Virus record (IMG/VR): IMGVR_UViG_3300032213_000590
Location: 1-31,713 of that record
Reading direction: 5' to 3' (one strand)
Source: a virus
DNA length: 31,713 nucleotides
Shown: piece after piece, positions 15,079 through 22,685 of the stretch
How positions within the stretch are numbered: the stretch's first letter is position 1
Layout of the letters: every line of letters begins with the position of its first letter
Position numbers and translations under genes: made by a program
The notes under the pieces: generated by a model
Database searches by the model: none
Told to the model about the DNA's origin: nothing
The model's input: only the letters and a program-made list of their open reading frames with translations

Positions 15079-15663
15079 ATGAAAAATAGCACAATTAACA
15101 AAATCAAAGCACTTTTAGGAATGGAAGTGAGTTTAGAAATGATGAAGTTGATGGACGGAATCACAGTTCTTGAAGCAGACGCATTTGAAATGGATAACGA
15201 AGTATTTATCATCACAGAAGACGAGCAAAAGATTCCATTACCGATTGGAGAATACGAACTAGAAAACGGAATGATTCTAGTAGTAGCAGTAGAAGGAATT
15301 ATTGCTGAAATCAAAGAAGCAGTAGTTGAAGAAGAAGTTGCTCCTGAAGCAGAAGTAGAAGTTGAGGTTGAAGCAGAAGCTGCACCTGTTGCTCCACAAG
15401 CTAAGAAAACAGTTGAATCAATCGTTAAAGAAACATTCTTCTCAGAAATCGAAGCACTTAAAAACGAAAATACTGAATTGAAAGCTAAATTGGAAAGTCT
15501 TTCTAAAGTTGAAGAAGTTACAGAAGAGGTAACCGAACTTTCAGAAGAGCCAAAACCAATCAGTTTTAATCCTGAAAACACGAATCAAGTTGAAACTTTC
15601 AAGTTTGCTAAAAACAGAGAGCGTAACACATTGGATTCAATCTTAGAAAAATTTAACAAATAA
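15079..15663 (+). CDS. capsid scaffolding protein (probable)
   Basis: 194 residues, extremely acidic in the middle (about 80-105, runs of Glu/Val/Ala such as VVEEEVAPEAEVEVEVEAEA), followed by a coiled coil (SEIEALKNENTELKAKLESL, about 127-146) and a basic C-terminal hook (FAKNRERNTLDSILEKFNK). Acidic linker, coiled coil and basic C-terminus just before the major capsid gene is the standard layout of phage scaffolds, where the C-terminus binds capsid protein. P3 lies upstream. The long frame on the opposite strand here is a shadow of the repetitive GAA codons. Confidence 0.75.
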   Translation: MKNSTINKIKALLGMEVSLEMMKLMDGITVLEADAFEMDNEVFIITEDEQKIPLPIGEYELENGMILVVAVEGIIAEIKEAVVEEEVAPEAEVEVEVEAEAAPVAPQAKKTVESIVKETFFSEIEALKNENTELKAKLESLSKVEEVTEEVTELSEEPKPISFNPENTNQVETFKFAKNRERNTLDSILEKFNK

Positions 15664-15689
15664 TATTAACTAACAAACATTTTTAAAAA

Positions 15690-16640
15690 ATGGCAACTAC
15701 AACATCAATTACTACAACTTACGCAGGTGAGTTCGCAGGTAAATACATCGCTGCTGCTTTGTTATCTGCACCAACATTGGACAAAGGTGGAATCACTATC
15801 GTTCCTAATGTAAAATACAAACAAGTTATCAAACGTGTAGCTACTGACGGAATCGTTAAAGACGCTACTTGTGACTTTGATGCTACATCAACAATCACGT
15901 TGACTGAGAAAATCCTTCAACCTGAAGAATTCCAAGTTAACTTACAATTGTGTAAAAAAGATTTCGTTTCTGATTGGGAAGCAATTTCTATGGGTTACTC
16001 TGCATTCGAAGTGATGCCGAAAAACTTTACAGACTTCTTATTAGCACATGCTGCTGAGAAAGTTGCTGCTGCAATGGAAACATCTATTTGGACAGGAGCT
16101 AACGCAACTGCAGGTCAGTTCGCAGGTTTGATGACACAATTGACAACAGATGCTACTTTGCCATCAGGTCAAGAGGTTGCAGGTACTACAGTTACTGCTG
16201 CTAACGTTATCACTGAGTTAGGTAAAGTTGTTGACGCTTGTCCTGCTGCTATCTACGGAAAAGAAGACTTAACATTGTATGTATCTAACAACATCTACCG
16301 TGCTTATGTACGTGCTTTGGGTGGATTCGGTGCTTCAGGTTTAGGTGCTAATGGTTACGACAACAAAGGAACAAACCAAACTTTAGGTGATGTTTACTTT
16401 GATGGCGTTCGTGTATTCATGGCAAACGGATTGGCTGCTAACACTGCGTTACTTGCACAAAAATCTAACTTGTACTTTGCGACAGGACTTTTAAATGATA
16501 TGAATGAAGTGTCTGTCCTAGACCTCGCTCAAATTGACGGTTCGCAAAATATTCGTGTAGTTATGCGATTTACTGCAGACGCGAAATATGGTTTTGCATC
16601 AGACGTAGTTACTTACGGAATCACAAACTCTGCTAACTAA
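15690..16640 (+). CDS. major capsid protein
   Basis: 316 residues, the likely HK97-fold shell subunit. Consistent signs: start just after scaffold, length in the usual 290-400 range, a beta-rich N-terminal part (VPNVKYKQVIKRVATDGIVKD), a long central helix with AAEKVAAAMETSIWTG (about 120-135) and a C-terminal beta segment ending NIRVVMRFTADAKYGFASDVV. Codon use changes sharply here to GCT, GGT, ACT, CGT and GTT, unlike the A-ending codons of its neighbours. That is typical of the most highly expressed gene. A terminator follows 20 bases after the stop. Confidence 0.85.
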   Translation: MATTTSITTTYAGEFAGKYIAAALLSAPTLDKGGITIVPNVKYKQVIKRVATDGIVKDATCDFDATSTITLTEKILQPEEFQVNLQLCKKDFVSDWEAISMGYSAFEVMPKNFTDFLLAHAAEKVAAAMETSIWTGANATAGQFAGLMTQLTTDATLPSGQEVAGTTVTAANVITELGKVVDACPAAIYGKEDLTLYVSNNIYRAYVRALGGFGASGLGANGYDNKGTNQTLGDVYFDGVRVFMANGLAANTALLAQKSNLYFATGLLNDMNEVSVLDLAQIDGSQNIRVVMRFTADAKYGFASDVVTYGITNSAN

Positions 16641-16659
16641 TATTAACAGACAATAATTG

Positions 16660-16689
16660 AAAGGGGAGGTCAAATGCCTTCCCTTTTTT
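16660..16689 (+). terminator. intrinsic terminator after capsid gene
   Basis: AAAGGGGAGG (16660-16669) pairs with CCTTCCCTTT (16677-16686) over 10 positions with one G-T pair and a 7-base loop, ending in T to 16689. It would stop most capsid mRNA, raising capsid levels relative to genes after it. Some read-through into the tail tube gene is needed, as no promoter motif is seen between. Confidence 0.8.
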
Positions 16690-16713
16690 GTTTAACTTAA
16701 AAAATATATAAAA

Positions 16714-17277
16714 ATGGCTTGTGATATCTCAAATGGCAGATTAGAAGTATGTAAAGACGCAGTAGGTGGAATTGACGCAATCTACTTCATCAACTTCGGA
16801 GATTACTCTTATCCTGCTGACATTACCTATACAACAGGTACAGACACAATTGATGCAATTGCTAACGTAACTTCATTGTACAAATACGAATTGAAAGGAA
16901 CTAACTCTTTCGATCAAGTAATCACGTCTTCTCGTGAGAACGGAACTTCATTCGTAGAGCAAACGTTATCAGTAGTATTGAAAAAACAAGATGCTGCTAC
17001 ACACAAAACAGTTAAATTGTTATCTTATGGAAGACCTAACATCGTAGTGAAAACACGTAACAACCAATTCTTCCTTGCAGGTTTGGAGCATGGAATGGAA
17101 TTAACTACTGCTAACGTAGCAAGTGGGACTGCAATGGGTGACTTGAACGGTTACACGTTAACATTCGTAGGAACAGAAAAATTGTTAGCTAACTTATTAG
17201 ATGCTACATCTGAAGCAGACTTAGTAGGTTCAGTTGGTGACGTATTTGGAGCAACTACAACTATCGTTACTTCATAG
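16714..17277 (+). CDS. major tail (tube) protein
   Basis: 187 residues beginning MACDISNGRLEVCKDAVGGI, an N-terminus I know from Bacteroidota siphophage tail tube proteins. The C-terminal part (NQFFLAGLEHGMELTTANVA at about 112-131, then SGTAMGDLNGYTLTFVGTEK) is also characteristic. Beta-rich throughout, as expected for a tube subunit. Codon use is as biased as the capsid gene (GCT, GGT, GTA, ACT), indicating high expression. It sits between two terminators, next to the capsid gene rather than beside the tape measure, an unusual place. The call is from sequence style plus expression signature. Confidence 0.75.
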   Translation: MACDISNGRLEVCKDAVGGIDAIYFINFGDYSYPADITYTTGTDTIDAIANVTSLYKYELKGTNSFDQVITSSRENGTSFVEQTLSVVLKKQDAATHKTVKLLSYGRPNIVVKTRNNQFFLAGLEHGMELTTANVASGTAMGDLNGYTLTFVGTEKLLANLLDATSEADLVGSVGDVFGATTTIVTS

Positions 17278-17298
17278 TTCTTTTTTCATAGTGATCAG

Positions 17299-17326
17299 AA
17301 GGGGTGGCTTAGGTTACCCCTTTTTT
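17299..17326 (+). terminator. intrinsic terminator after tail tube gene
   Basis: AAGGGGTGGC (17299-17308) pairs with GTTACCCCTT (17313-17322) with two G-T pairs and a 4-base loop (TTAG), followed by T to 17326. It sits directly before late motif P4, which begins 4 bases after the T run. Confidence 0.85.
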
Positions 17327-17329
17327 ATT

Positions 17330-17359
17330 TGCAACAAATTCATGCTATTTAAGTTTATA
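17330..17359 (+). promoter_or_regulatory. phage late promoter candidate P4 (TGCAACA-N14-AAGTTTATA)
   Basis: TGCAACA (17330-17336), 14 bases, AAGTTTATA (17351-17359), then 4 bases to the ATG at 17364. The terminator immediately upstream makes this the clearest case of a promoter: a new transcript must begin here for the portal block. Same halves and spacing as P1-P3. Confidence 0.8.
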
Positions 17360-17363
17360 AAGT

Positions 17364-17696
17364 ATGATAGTATTAACGCCTTCTACATCAGCTCAAACTT
17401 TTTCGTTTATTCCTCGCTTTGAGAATTACACGACAATGGCAATTACTGACGAACAAACAAACGTAACTACAACAGTTGCTATTACAAGTTCAACTCAAGG
17501 TGGCTATGTAAACACGATCACTGCTACTTTTGCACTAGTAGACAATCACACATACACACTTTTACTATCAAACGGATCAACTATCTGTCACAAGGACAAA
17601 GTTTTCTGCACAAATCAATCAATCGCAACATTCTCCGTAAATGACGGACAATATACTTCTAATGCCACAACAAACACTTTCATAGTTTATGAGTGA
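17364..17696 (+). CDS. small beta-rich structural protein
   Basis: 110 residues (MIVLTPSTSAQTFSFIPRFE...), Thr/Ser-rich and beta-like, ending in VNDGQYTSNATTNTFIVYE. Such proteins are common beside Bacteroidota phage portal genes; a head or tail decoration role is plausible but unproved. It is the first gene after P4 and overlaps the portal gene by 8 bases. A 62-residue frame at 17234 in another register is a shadow across the terminator. Confidence 0.6.
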   Translation: MIVLTPSTSAQTFSFIPRFENYTTMAITDEQTNVTTTVAITSSTQGGYVNTITATFALVDNHTYTLLLSNGSTICHKDKVFCTNQSIATFSVNDGQYTSNATTNTFIVYE

Positions 17697-19440
17697 TAAC
17701 GTACACATATTAAGCCTAAGTGCTTACACAACGCCTACGATTCAAGAATCTAAAAAAGATAATTGGGTTGAATTTGGCGAGGACAATAATTACTATTCTT
17801 TCCTTATAGATAGATACACGAATTCTACAACGAATAACGCTATTATAAACAATATTAGTCGCTTAGTATACGGAAAAGGATTAAGTGCATTAGATGCGTC
17901 TAAAAAGCCTAATGAGTACGCTCAGATGATGGCTTTGTTTAACAAAGATTGCATTCGTAAAATGGTTCTTGATAGAAAGATGTTAGGTCAGTTTGCTATT
18001 CAGGTACACTACAATGATAAACACGACAAGATTCTAAAGGCGTATCATATGCCGATTAACTTATTACGTGCAGAGAAATGTAATAAAGACGGAGAAATTA
18101 CGGGATATTACTATTCTGATGATTGGACAGACGTTAAGAATTTTGCTCCTGTGCGTTACTCAGCTTTTGGAACATCTAAAGACAAGGTAGAAATCTTGTT
18201 TTCTAAGCCTTACGCAGTCGGAATGAAATACTATTCTTATCCGGACTATCAAGGTTCAGTTCCATACGCACTTTTAGAAGAAGAAATAGCAGATTACTTG
18301 ATCAACGAAGTACAAAACGGATTCTCAGGAACTAAGGTAGTAAACTTCAACAACGGAGTTCCTACTGAAGAGCAGCAGTCAATGATTACTTCTAAAGTAA
18401 TGAACAAGTTGACAGGTTCACGAGGACAAAAAGTAATCGTAGCATTCAACGACAATACTGAATCTAAAACAACTGTAGACGATATTCCATTAAATGACGC
18501 ACCTGAGCATTACACGTACCTTTCTGAAGAGTGTTTACGTAAGATCATGCTAGGTCACAACGTAACTTCTCCATTGTTATTTGGAGTTGCTAGTTCAAAT
18601 GGATTCTCAAGTAACGCAGATGAACTTAAAAACTCTGCTATCTTGTTTGATAACATGGTTATTCGTCCAATGCAAGAAGAGTTATTAGACGCATTTGATA
18701 CAATCTTAGCATTTAACGGAATTGCTCTTAAACTATTCTTCAAAACATTACAACCTTTAGAGTTCACAGACCTTGAAAACACGCAAACAGAAGAACAAGT
18801 TGCAGAAGAAACAGGTACTGAATTAAGTTCGCATACAAACGCATTGATTGATTTAGGTGAAGATGCAGACCCTAGTTGGGTTTTAGTAGACGAAAAGCCT
18901 GTTGATTACGATAATGACGATTTAGAAAACGAACTATTAAGTCAAGAACCAAAACAAAGCCTTTTAAGCAAAATCTATAATCTCGTTTCTACGGGTGATG
19001 CAAGACCAAACATAACAGATAAGCAGGATAAAACAATTGATGGCGTTAAATTCGTTGTGAGATACAAATACGAAGGTCAAGTGAGTAAGAATCCTCGTGA
19101 CTTTTGTACTGCAATGGTAAAAGCTAATAAACTTTACAGAAAACAAGACATCCTTAACATGGGAAGTCAAGTTGTTAACGCAGGTTGGGGGCCGAACGGA
19201 AGTGATACTTATTCAATTTGGTTATACAAAGGTGGAGGTAACTGTCATCACAGATGGAACAAACAAGTGTATGCGGTTTTTGAAGGTACTGCATTAGACT
19301 TACCAAACCAAAGACAAATCGCACAAGCAAAGGCTGCTAAATTTGGCTATAAAATCACGAATCCTGAACTTGTTTCAACGCGTCCTGTTGATATGCCTTA
19401 CAACGGATTTTTACCAACTAATAAAACTTACGGGAAATAA
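17689..19440 (+). CDS. portal protein with extra C-terminal Cys/His domain
   Basis: 583 residues. The first about 400 are portal-like: an N-terminal wing with NNYYSFLIDRYTNSTTNNAI, a basic clip region, and EEIADYLINEVQNGFSGTKVV followed by helices with ECLRKIMLGHNVTSPLLFGV (about 285-305) and ADELKNSAILFDNMVIRPMQEEL. These match SPP1/PBSX-like portals of Bacteroidota phages, the ring through which DNA passes. After an acidic linker (about 400-440) comes a domain of about 110 residues with PRDFCTAMVKANKLYRKQDIL, NAGWGPNGSDTYSIWLYKGGGN and CHHRW. Cys and His there could bind metal. I know similar tails on minor head proteins, so this looks like a portal fused to a head-morphogenesis domain. Confidence 0.8.
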   Translation: MSDNVHILSLSAYTTPTIQESKKDNWVEFGEDNNYYSFLIDRYTNSTTNNAIINNISRLVYGKGLSALDASKKPNEYAQMMALFNKDCIRKMVLDRKMLGQFAIQVHYNDKHDKILKAYHMPINLLRAEKCNKDGEITGYYYSDDWTDVKNFAPVRYSAFGTSKDKVEILFSKPYAVGMKYYSYPDYQGSVPYALLEEEIADYLINEVQNGFSGTKVVNFNNGVPTEEQQSMITSKVMNKLTGSRGQKVIVAFNDNTESKTTVDDIPLNDAPEHYTYLSEECLRKIMLGHNVTSPLLFGVASSNGFSSNADELKNSAILFDNMVIRPMQEELLDAFDTILAFNGIALKLFFKTLQPLEFTDLENTQTEEQVAEETGTELSSHTNALIDLGEDADPSWVLVDEKPVDYDNDDLENELLSQEPKQSLLSKIYNLVSTGDARPNITDKQDKTIDGVKFVVRYKYEGQVSKNPRDFCTAMVKANKLYRKQDILNMGSQVVNAGWGPNGSDTYSIWLYKGGGNCHHRWNKQVYAVFEGTALDLPNQRQIAQAKAAKFGYKITNPELVSTRPVDMPYNGFLPTNKTYGK

Positions 19441-19940
19441 TGGCAGAAGCACTTTTCATAACACGCGAAGACATCGTTAAATTTACTGCATTAAACGGAA
19501 ACGTAGACACGGATAAGTTTATTCAGTTCGTTAAGATTGCACAGGACATTCACATTCAAAATTACTTAGGAACAAAGTTATTCCAAAAGTTACAAGCTGA
19601 TATCATCGCAGGAACGCTTACAGGTAACTATCAGACGTTGGTTGTTACATACGTGAAGCCAATGTTGATCCATTGGGGAATGGTGGAATATCTTCCTTTC
19701 GCAGCTTACACAATTGCAAACAAAGGAGTTTACAAACACTCGTCTGAGAACTCTGAGAACGTAGATAAAAACGAAGTAGACTATCTATTGGAAAAGGAAC
19801 GTAACATTGCTCAGAACTACACTCAAAGATTCATTGACTATATGAGTTTTAATCAGCAGTTATTCCCTGAGTACCGTTCGAATAAGAACAACGATGTATT
19901 CCCTGATTCAATGAATAACTACACAGGTTGGTATATATGA
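19440..19940 (+). CDS. head-tail connector / head completion protein (DUF6712-like)
   Basis: 166 residues, mostly helical: FITREDIVKFTALNGNVDTD, then IQFVKIAQDIHIQNYLGTKL (about 28-47), LQADIIAGTLTGNYQTLVVTYVKPMLIHWGMVEYLPF, and a C-terminal VFPDSMNNYTGWYI. The QDIHIQNYLGTKL segment is what I associate with this adaptor family. It starts on the portal stop (TAATG), as adaptor proteins that sit under the portal commonly do. Family name is from memory of the pattern. Confidence 0.7.
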   Translation: MAEALFITREDIVKFTALNGNVDTDKFIQFVKIAQDIHIQNYLGTKLFQKLQADIIAGTLTGNYQTLVVTYVKPMLIHWGMVEYLPFAAYTIANKGVYKHSSENSENVDKNEVDYLLEKERNIAQNYTQRFIDYMSFNQQLFPEYRSNKNNDVFPDSMNNYTGWYI

Positions 19941-20041
19941 GAAAACGGATTAAACTAGGTAATTACAAACCTAAAGAAACTAATGTGGAGAAACTTCGTG
20001 TTTTTCTAGCTAAACTAAATAAAAACGAAAATGGCAAATAG
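19937..20041 (+). CDS. very small basic protein
   Basis: 34 residues (MRKRIKLGNYKPKETNVEKLRVFLAKLNKNENGK, rich in Lys). Its ATG overlaps the connector stop (ATGA) and its end overlaps the next gene by 11 bases, so it fits the gap precisely. Function unknown. The exact fit and lack of alternatives are the main support. Confidence 0.5.
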   Translation: MRKRIKLGNYKPKETNVEKLRVFLAKLNKNENGK

Positions 20042-21455
20042 TAACGGATGGGGAGATGGTGCTGCCAACAACGCAATAGGTTGGGGACAAGGTGCTAATA
20101 ATAACATCGGATGGGGTGCATCACATTCATTGTCTAACGCAGGTTTAACTGACATCGTAGGAATTACAACTGACCCTGCTTCAAGTGCATTCTTTTCAGC
20201 AACAGGAATCACAGGAGCTACTCAACAGAGTGCAGTTGACGCATTAGTCAAAGGACTAAAAGCAGATGGCTTATGGTCAAAGATGAAAGCAGTTTATCCA
20301 TTTGTTACTGATAACATTAATAGGTTGAGTTATACTGAGGACTTTAGCAATGCGTTTTGGGCAAAAGGAAATGTTTCTATAACAACTAATTCAATTACTG
20401 CACCTAATGGAACTTTAACTGCTGATTCATTCGTTGAAAATACTGCAACAGGATATCACTCAGTATCTACTGCATCGGGATTATCTTTAACTGTACAATC
20501 TTATACATATTCAGTTTATGTAAAAAAAGCAGTTCGTGATTGGTTTATGATTTCCTTATACGATGGAGCAACAGGAAGAGATGGTTATTTCAACATTGCT
20601 AATGGAACATTAGGAAGTGTTACATCAGGTGCAACAACAAGCATAACTGATGCAGGTAATGGATGGTATCGTTGTTCAATGACAATGCAATTTTCTTTGT
20701 CAGGTAATTTCTGTGGATATTATGGAGCAAGTGCAAATGGAACTGCAAGTTACACAGGTAATGGATTAACATCTTATTACATTTGGGGAGCGCAACTCGA
20801 ACTAGGCTCATCAGCTACAAACTACCAACCAATAGCAACTACACAACAAGCATACATCTCAGCACAGTTCAAGTATAACCTTGTTAATCCTGTTGACTCA
20901 GATGCTGCTTTCCGATTAGTATTCAACGGAGGATGGACGCATTCAAGTACAGGTGCTTTGCCAAATGGGACTAATGGATATGCTGATACTAAACTTATTC
21001 CTTCGTCCGTTTTAACACAAAATTCAAGTCACTTAAGTTACTATTCAAGGACATTAAATACAACTAATCAAATGGATATGGGTGCATTACCCAGTTCATT
21101 TGCTTACTATTTATTATTGATGGCAAGTGATGGAACTGCACCATTATCAGGGATTAATTCAACTCCAAACAATGCTAGTGGAAATTCACAAGCATATTTT
21201 ATAGGTAATAGAAATTCATCAACTATTCAATCCATATTTAGAAACACAACTAAAACTGATTTCACAACAATTAGTATTAACACACCTGCTTTTGCTTTAT
21301 CAATAGGAGCAGCAAATATTGGTGGAACTGCTGCAAGATTTGCTAATCGTCAATGTGCATTCTCAACAATAGGAGATGGACTTACCGACACCGAAGCATC
21401 AAACCTATACACACGAGTTCAAGCATTCCAAACAGCATTATCTAGACAAGTATGA
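20031..21455 (+). CDS. modular receptor-binding / tail spike protein
   Basis: 474 residues in three parts. Residues 1-32 are a WG-rich repeat (GWGDGAANNAIGWGQGANNNIGWGA), likely an attachment segment. Residues about 33-95 (SNAGLTDIVGITTDPASSAF ... DGLWSKMKAVYPFVTDN) and about 278-474 (AQFKYNLVNPVDSDAAFRLVF, NGGWTHSSTG, PNGTNGYADTKL) look like two halves of one binding domain. Between them, about 96-272, sits a separate beta-sandwich-like domain (LSYTEDFSNAFWAKGNVSIT to YIWGAQLELGSSATNYQPI), of a kind repeatedly found in phage carbohydrate-binding proteins. The layout suggests domain insertion. Placement before the lysis genes fits a host-recognition gene. Confidence 0.7.
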   Translation: MANSNGWGDGAANNAIGWGQGANNNIGWGASHSLSNAGLTDIVGITTDPASSAFFSATGITGATQQSAVDALVKGLKADGLWSKMKAVYPFVTDNINRLSYTEDFSNAFWAKGNVSITTNSITAPNGTLTADSFVENTATGYHSVSTASGLSLTVQSYTYSVYVKKAVRDWFMISLYDGATGRDGYFNIANGTLGSVTSGATTSITDAGNGWYRCSMTMQFSLSGNFCGYYGASANGTASYTGNGLTSYYIWGAQLELGSSATNYQPIATTQQAYISAQFKYNLVNPVDSDAAFRLVFNGGWTHSSTGALPNGTNGYADTKLIPSSVLTQNSSHLSYYSRTLNTTNQMDMGALPSSFAYYLLLMASDGTAPLSGINSTPNNASGNSQAYFIGNRNSSTIQSIFRNTTKTDFTTISINTPAFALSIGAANIGGTAARFANRQCAFSTIGDGLTDTEASNLYTRVQAFQTALSRQV

Positions 21456-21700
21456 AACTAGCAGACATCACAACCGAAGACATCACTACATTAGTCGGAC
21501 TATTGACGAAAGTACAGAAAAACGAATTAGTAGGAGTTTACTACTCAGCAGATTCAATCTACAATCCTATTCAAGATATAAACGACAATTGGATTATTTC
21601 AGTAGAAGAAATGCAGTCAACTTCCAATCCGGATACAATGTGGGTTAAAGACCTTGAACTAATCGAATACAAAGCGAAACCAACACCTTCTCCATTCTGA
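21452..21700 (+). CDS. small hypothetical protein
   Basis: 82 residues (MKLADITTEDITTLVGLLTKVQKNELVGVYYSADSIYNPI...), acidic, with no membrane span. The ATG overlaps the binding-protein stop (ATGA). It lies between receptor-binding and holin genes and could be an accessory to either. Not recognised. Confidence 0.6.
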   Translation: MKLADITTEDITTLVGLLTKVQKNELVGVYYSADSIYNPIQDINDNWIISVEEMQSTSNPDTMWVKDLELIEYKAKPTPSPF

Positions 21701-22125
21701 TGAAAAGCAAACTATCTTTAATCGTTTTTTCGTTGTTTACAATCTTAACTCCTGTTAAACCACTTGTAATCATCGCAGTTCTAGCAATCATCTTAGATAC
21801 GTGTTTCGGCATTTGGCGTTCAGTTAAAAAAGGAGGATGGAAATCAATTCGCTCACGTAGACTATCACACACGATTTCTAAGACACTTTTATATAGTGGA
21901 GCAATAGTATTTGTATTCTTGTTAGAAAAATACGTTGTAGCTGATATTCTTGCACATTTCATTGCGATTGAATTACTGTTAACAAAAGCGTTTACTTTCT
22001 TCTGCGTTTACACGGAAATAAAATCTATCAACGAAAGCTACTTTTCAGTTACAGGAATCAACGTATGGGACAAGTTCAAATCATTTGCGAAAAGAAGTAA
22101 AGAAACTTTAGAAGATTTAAAATGA
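21700..22125 (+). CDS. holin
   Basis: 141 residues with hydrophobic segments at about 5-35 (LSLIVFSLFTIL ... PLVIIAVLAIILDTCFGIW), about 63-78 (TLLYSGAIVFVFLLEK) and about 80-102. After these comes FFCVYTEIKSINESYFSVTGINVWDKFKSF, a C-terminal pattern of the toxin-secretion/phage-lysis holin family (Phage_holin_4 type). It would form membrane holes that let endolysin out, timing lysis. It shares one base with the preceding stop (TGATG) and overlaps the endolysin start by 4 (ATGA). Confidence 0.8.
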   Translation: MKSKLSLIVFSLFTILTPVKPLVIIAVLAIILDTCFGIWRSVKKGGWKSIRSRRLSHTISKTLLYSGAIVFVFLLEKYVVADILAHFIAIELLLTKAFTFFCVYTEIKSINESYFSVTGINVWDKFKSFAKRSKETLEDLK

Positions 22126-22685
22126 CACTAATCGAAAAATACGTTGCCTTTACCAAGAAATGGGAAGGTGGACTATCTAGGGACAAAGCAGATTCAGCAT
22201 CTAGCTATCCTTGTCCAACTCCTTACAAGGGAAAAACGGGATATCATACAAATGTGGGAATCACATATCAAGCGTGGGTATCTTTTTTTGGAACTGATAA
22301 TGATGCACGTTTCTATCTGATGAACGCTGAGGATTGGTTTAAGATATTTAAAAAAGGATATTGGGATAAAGTCAGAGGTGACGCATACAACTCTCAGAAC
22401 ATTGCAATATTTGTTACAGGGATGGCGTGGGGAAGTGGTGCTAGACAAGCAGTAAAATCTCTACAGGTAGCAATCAATCACTGCGGACTTCAATGTGACG
22501 TAGACGGATTAATAGGACCTAAAACAATACTACTTGCTAACTCAATTGAACCTAGAAAATTGTTTGACGCACTGACAAAAGAACGAGAGAGATTCTTTTA
22601 TGCAATTGGAGTAGGTAAAAACGCTAAATTCTTGACAGGATGGTTAAACAGATTAAACGATTACCGATATACATTTCGACCTTAA
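22122..22685 (+). CDS. endolysin, GH108 family (N-acetylmuramidase)
   Basis: 187 residues. The N-terminal catalytic segment KKWEGGLSRDKADS (12-25) carries the WEGG motif with E15 as the likely catalytic acid, and NVGITYQAW (44-52) is the second GH108 hallmark. The C-terminal half is the peptidoglycan-binding part of this family (DVDGLIGPKT about 126-135; AKFLTGWLNRLNDY about 168-181). It cuts the glycan chain at lysis. There is no signal peptide, so it needs the holin. Its last 46 bases overlap the spanin gene in another frame. Confidence 0.9.
   Translation: MTLIEKYVAFTKKWEGGLSRDKADSASSYPCPTPYKGKTGYHTNVGITYQAWVSFFGTDNDARFYLMNAEDWFKIFKKGYWDKVRGDAYNSQNIAIFVTGMAWGSGARQAVKSLQVAINHCGLQCDVDGLIGPKTILLANSIEPRKLFDALTKERERFFYAIGVGKNAKFLTGWLNRLNDYRYTFRP

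Noticed and set aside
15018-15581. 187-codon open frame on the opposite strand
   Set aside because: Ser/Thr low-complexity shadow of the Glu/Val-rich scaffold gene; no leader and unlike any known protein.
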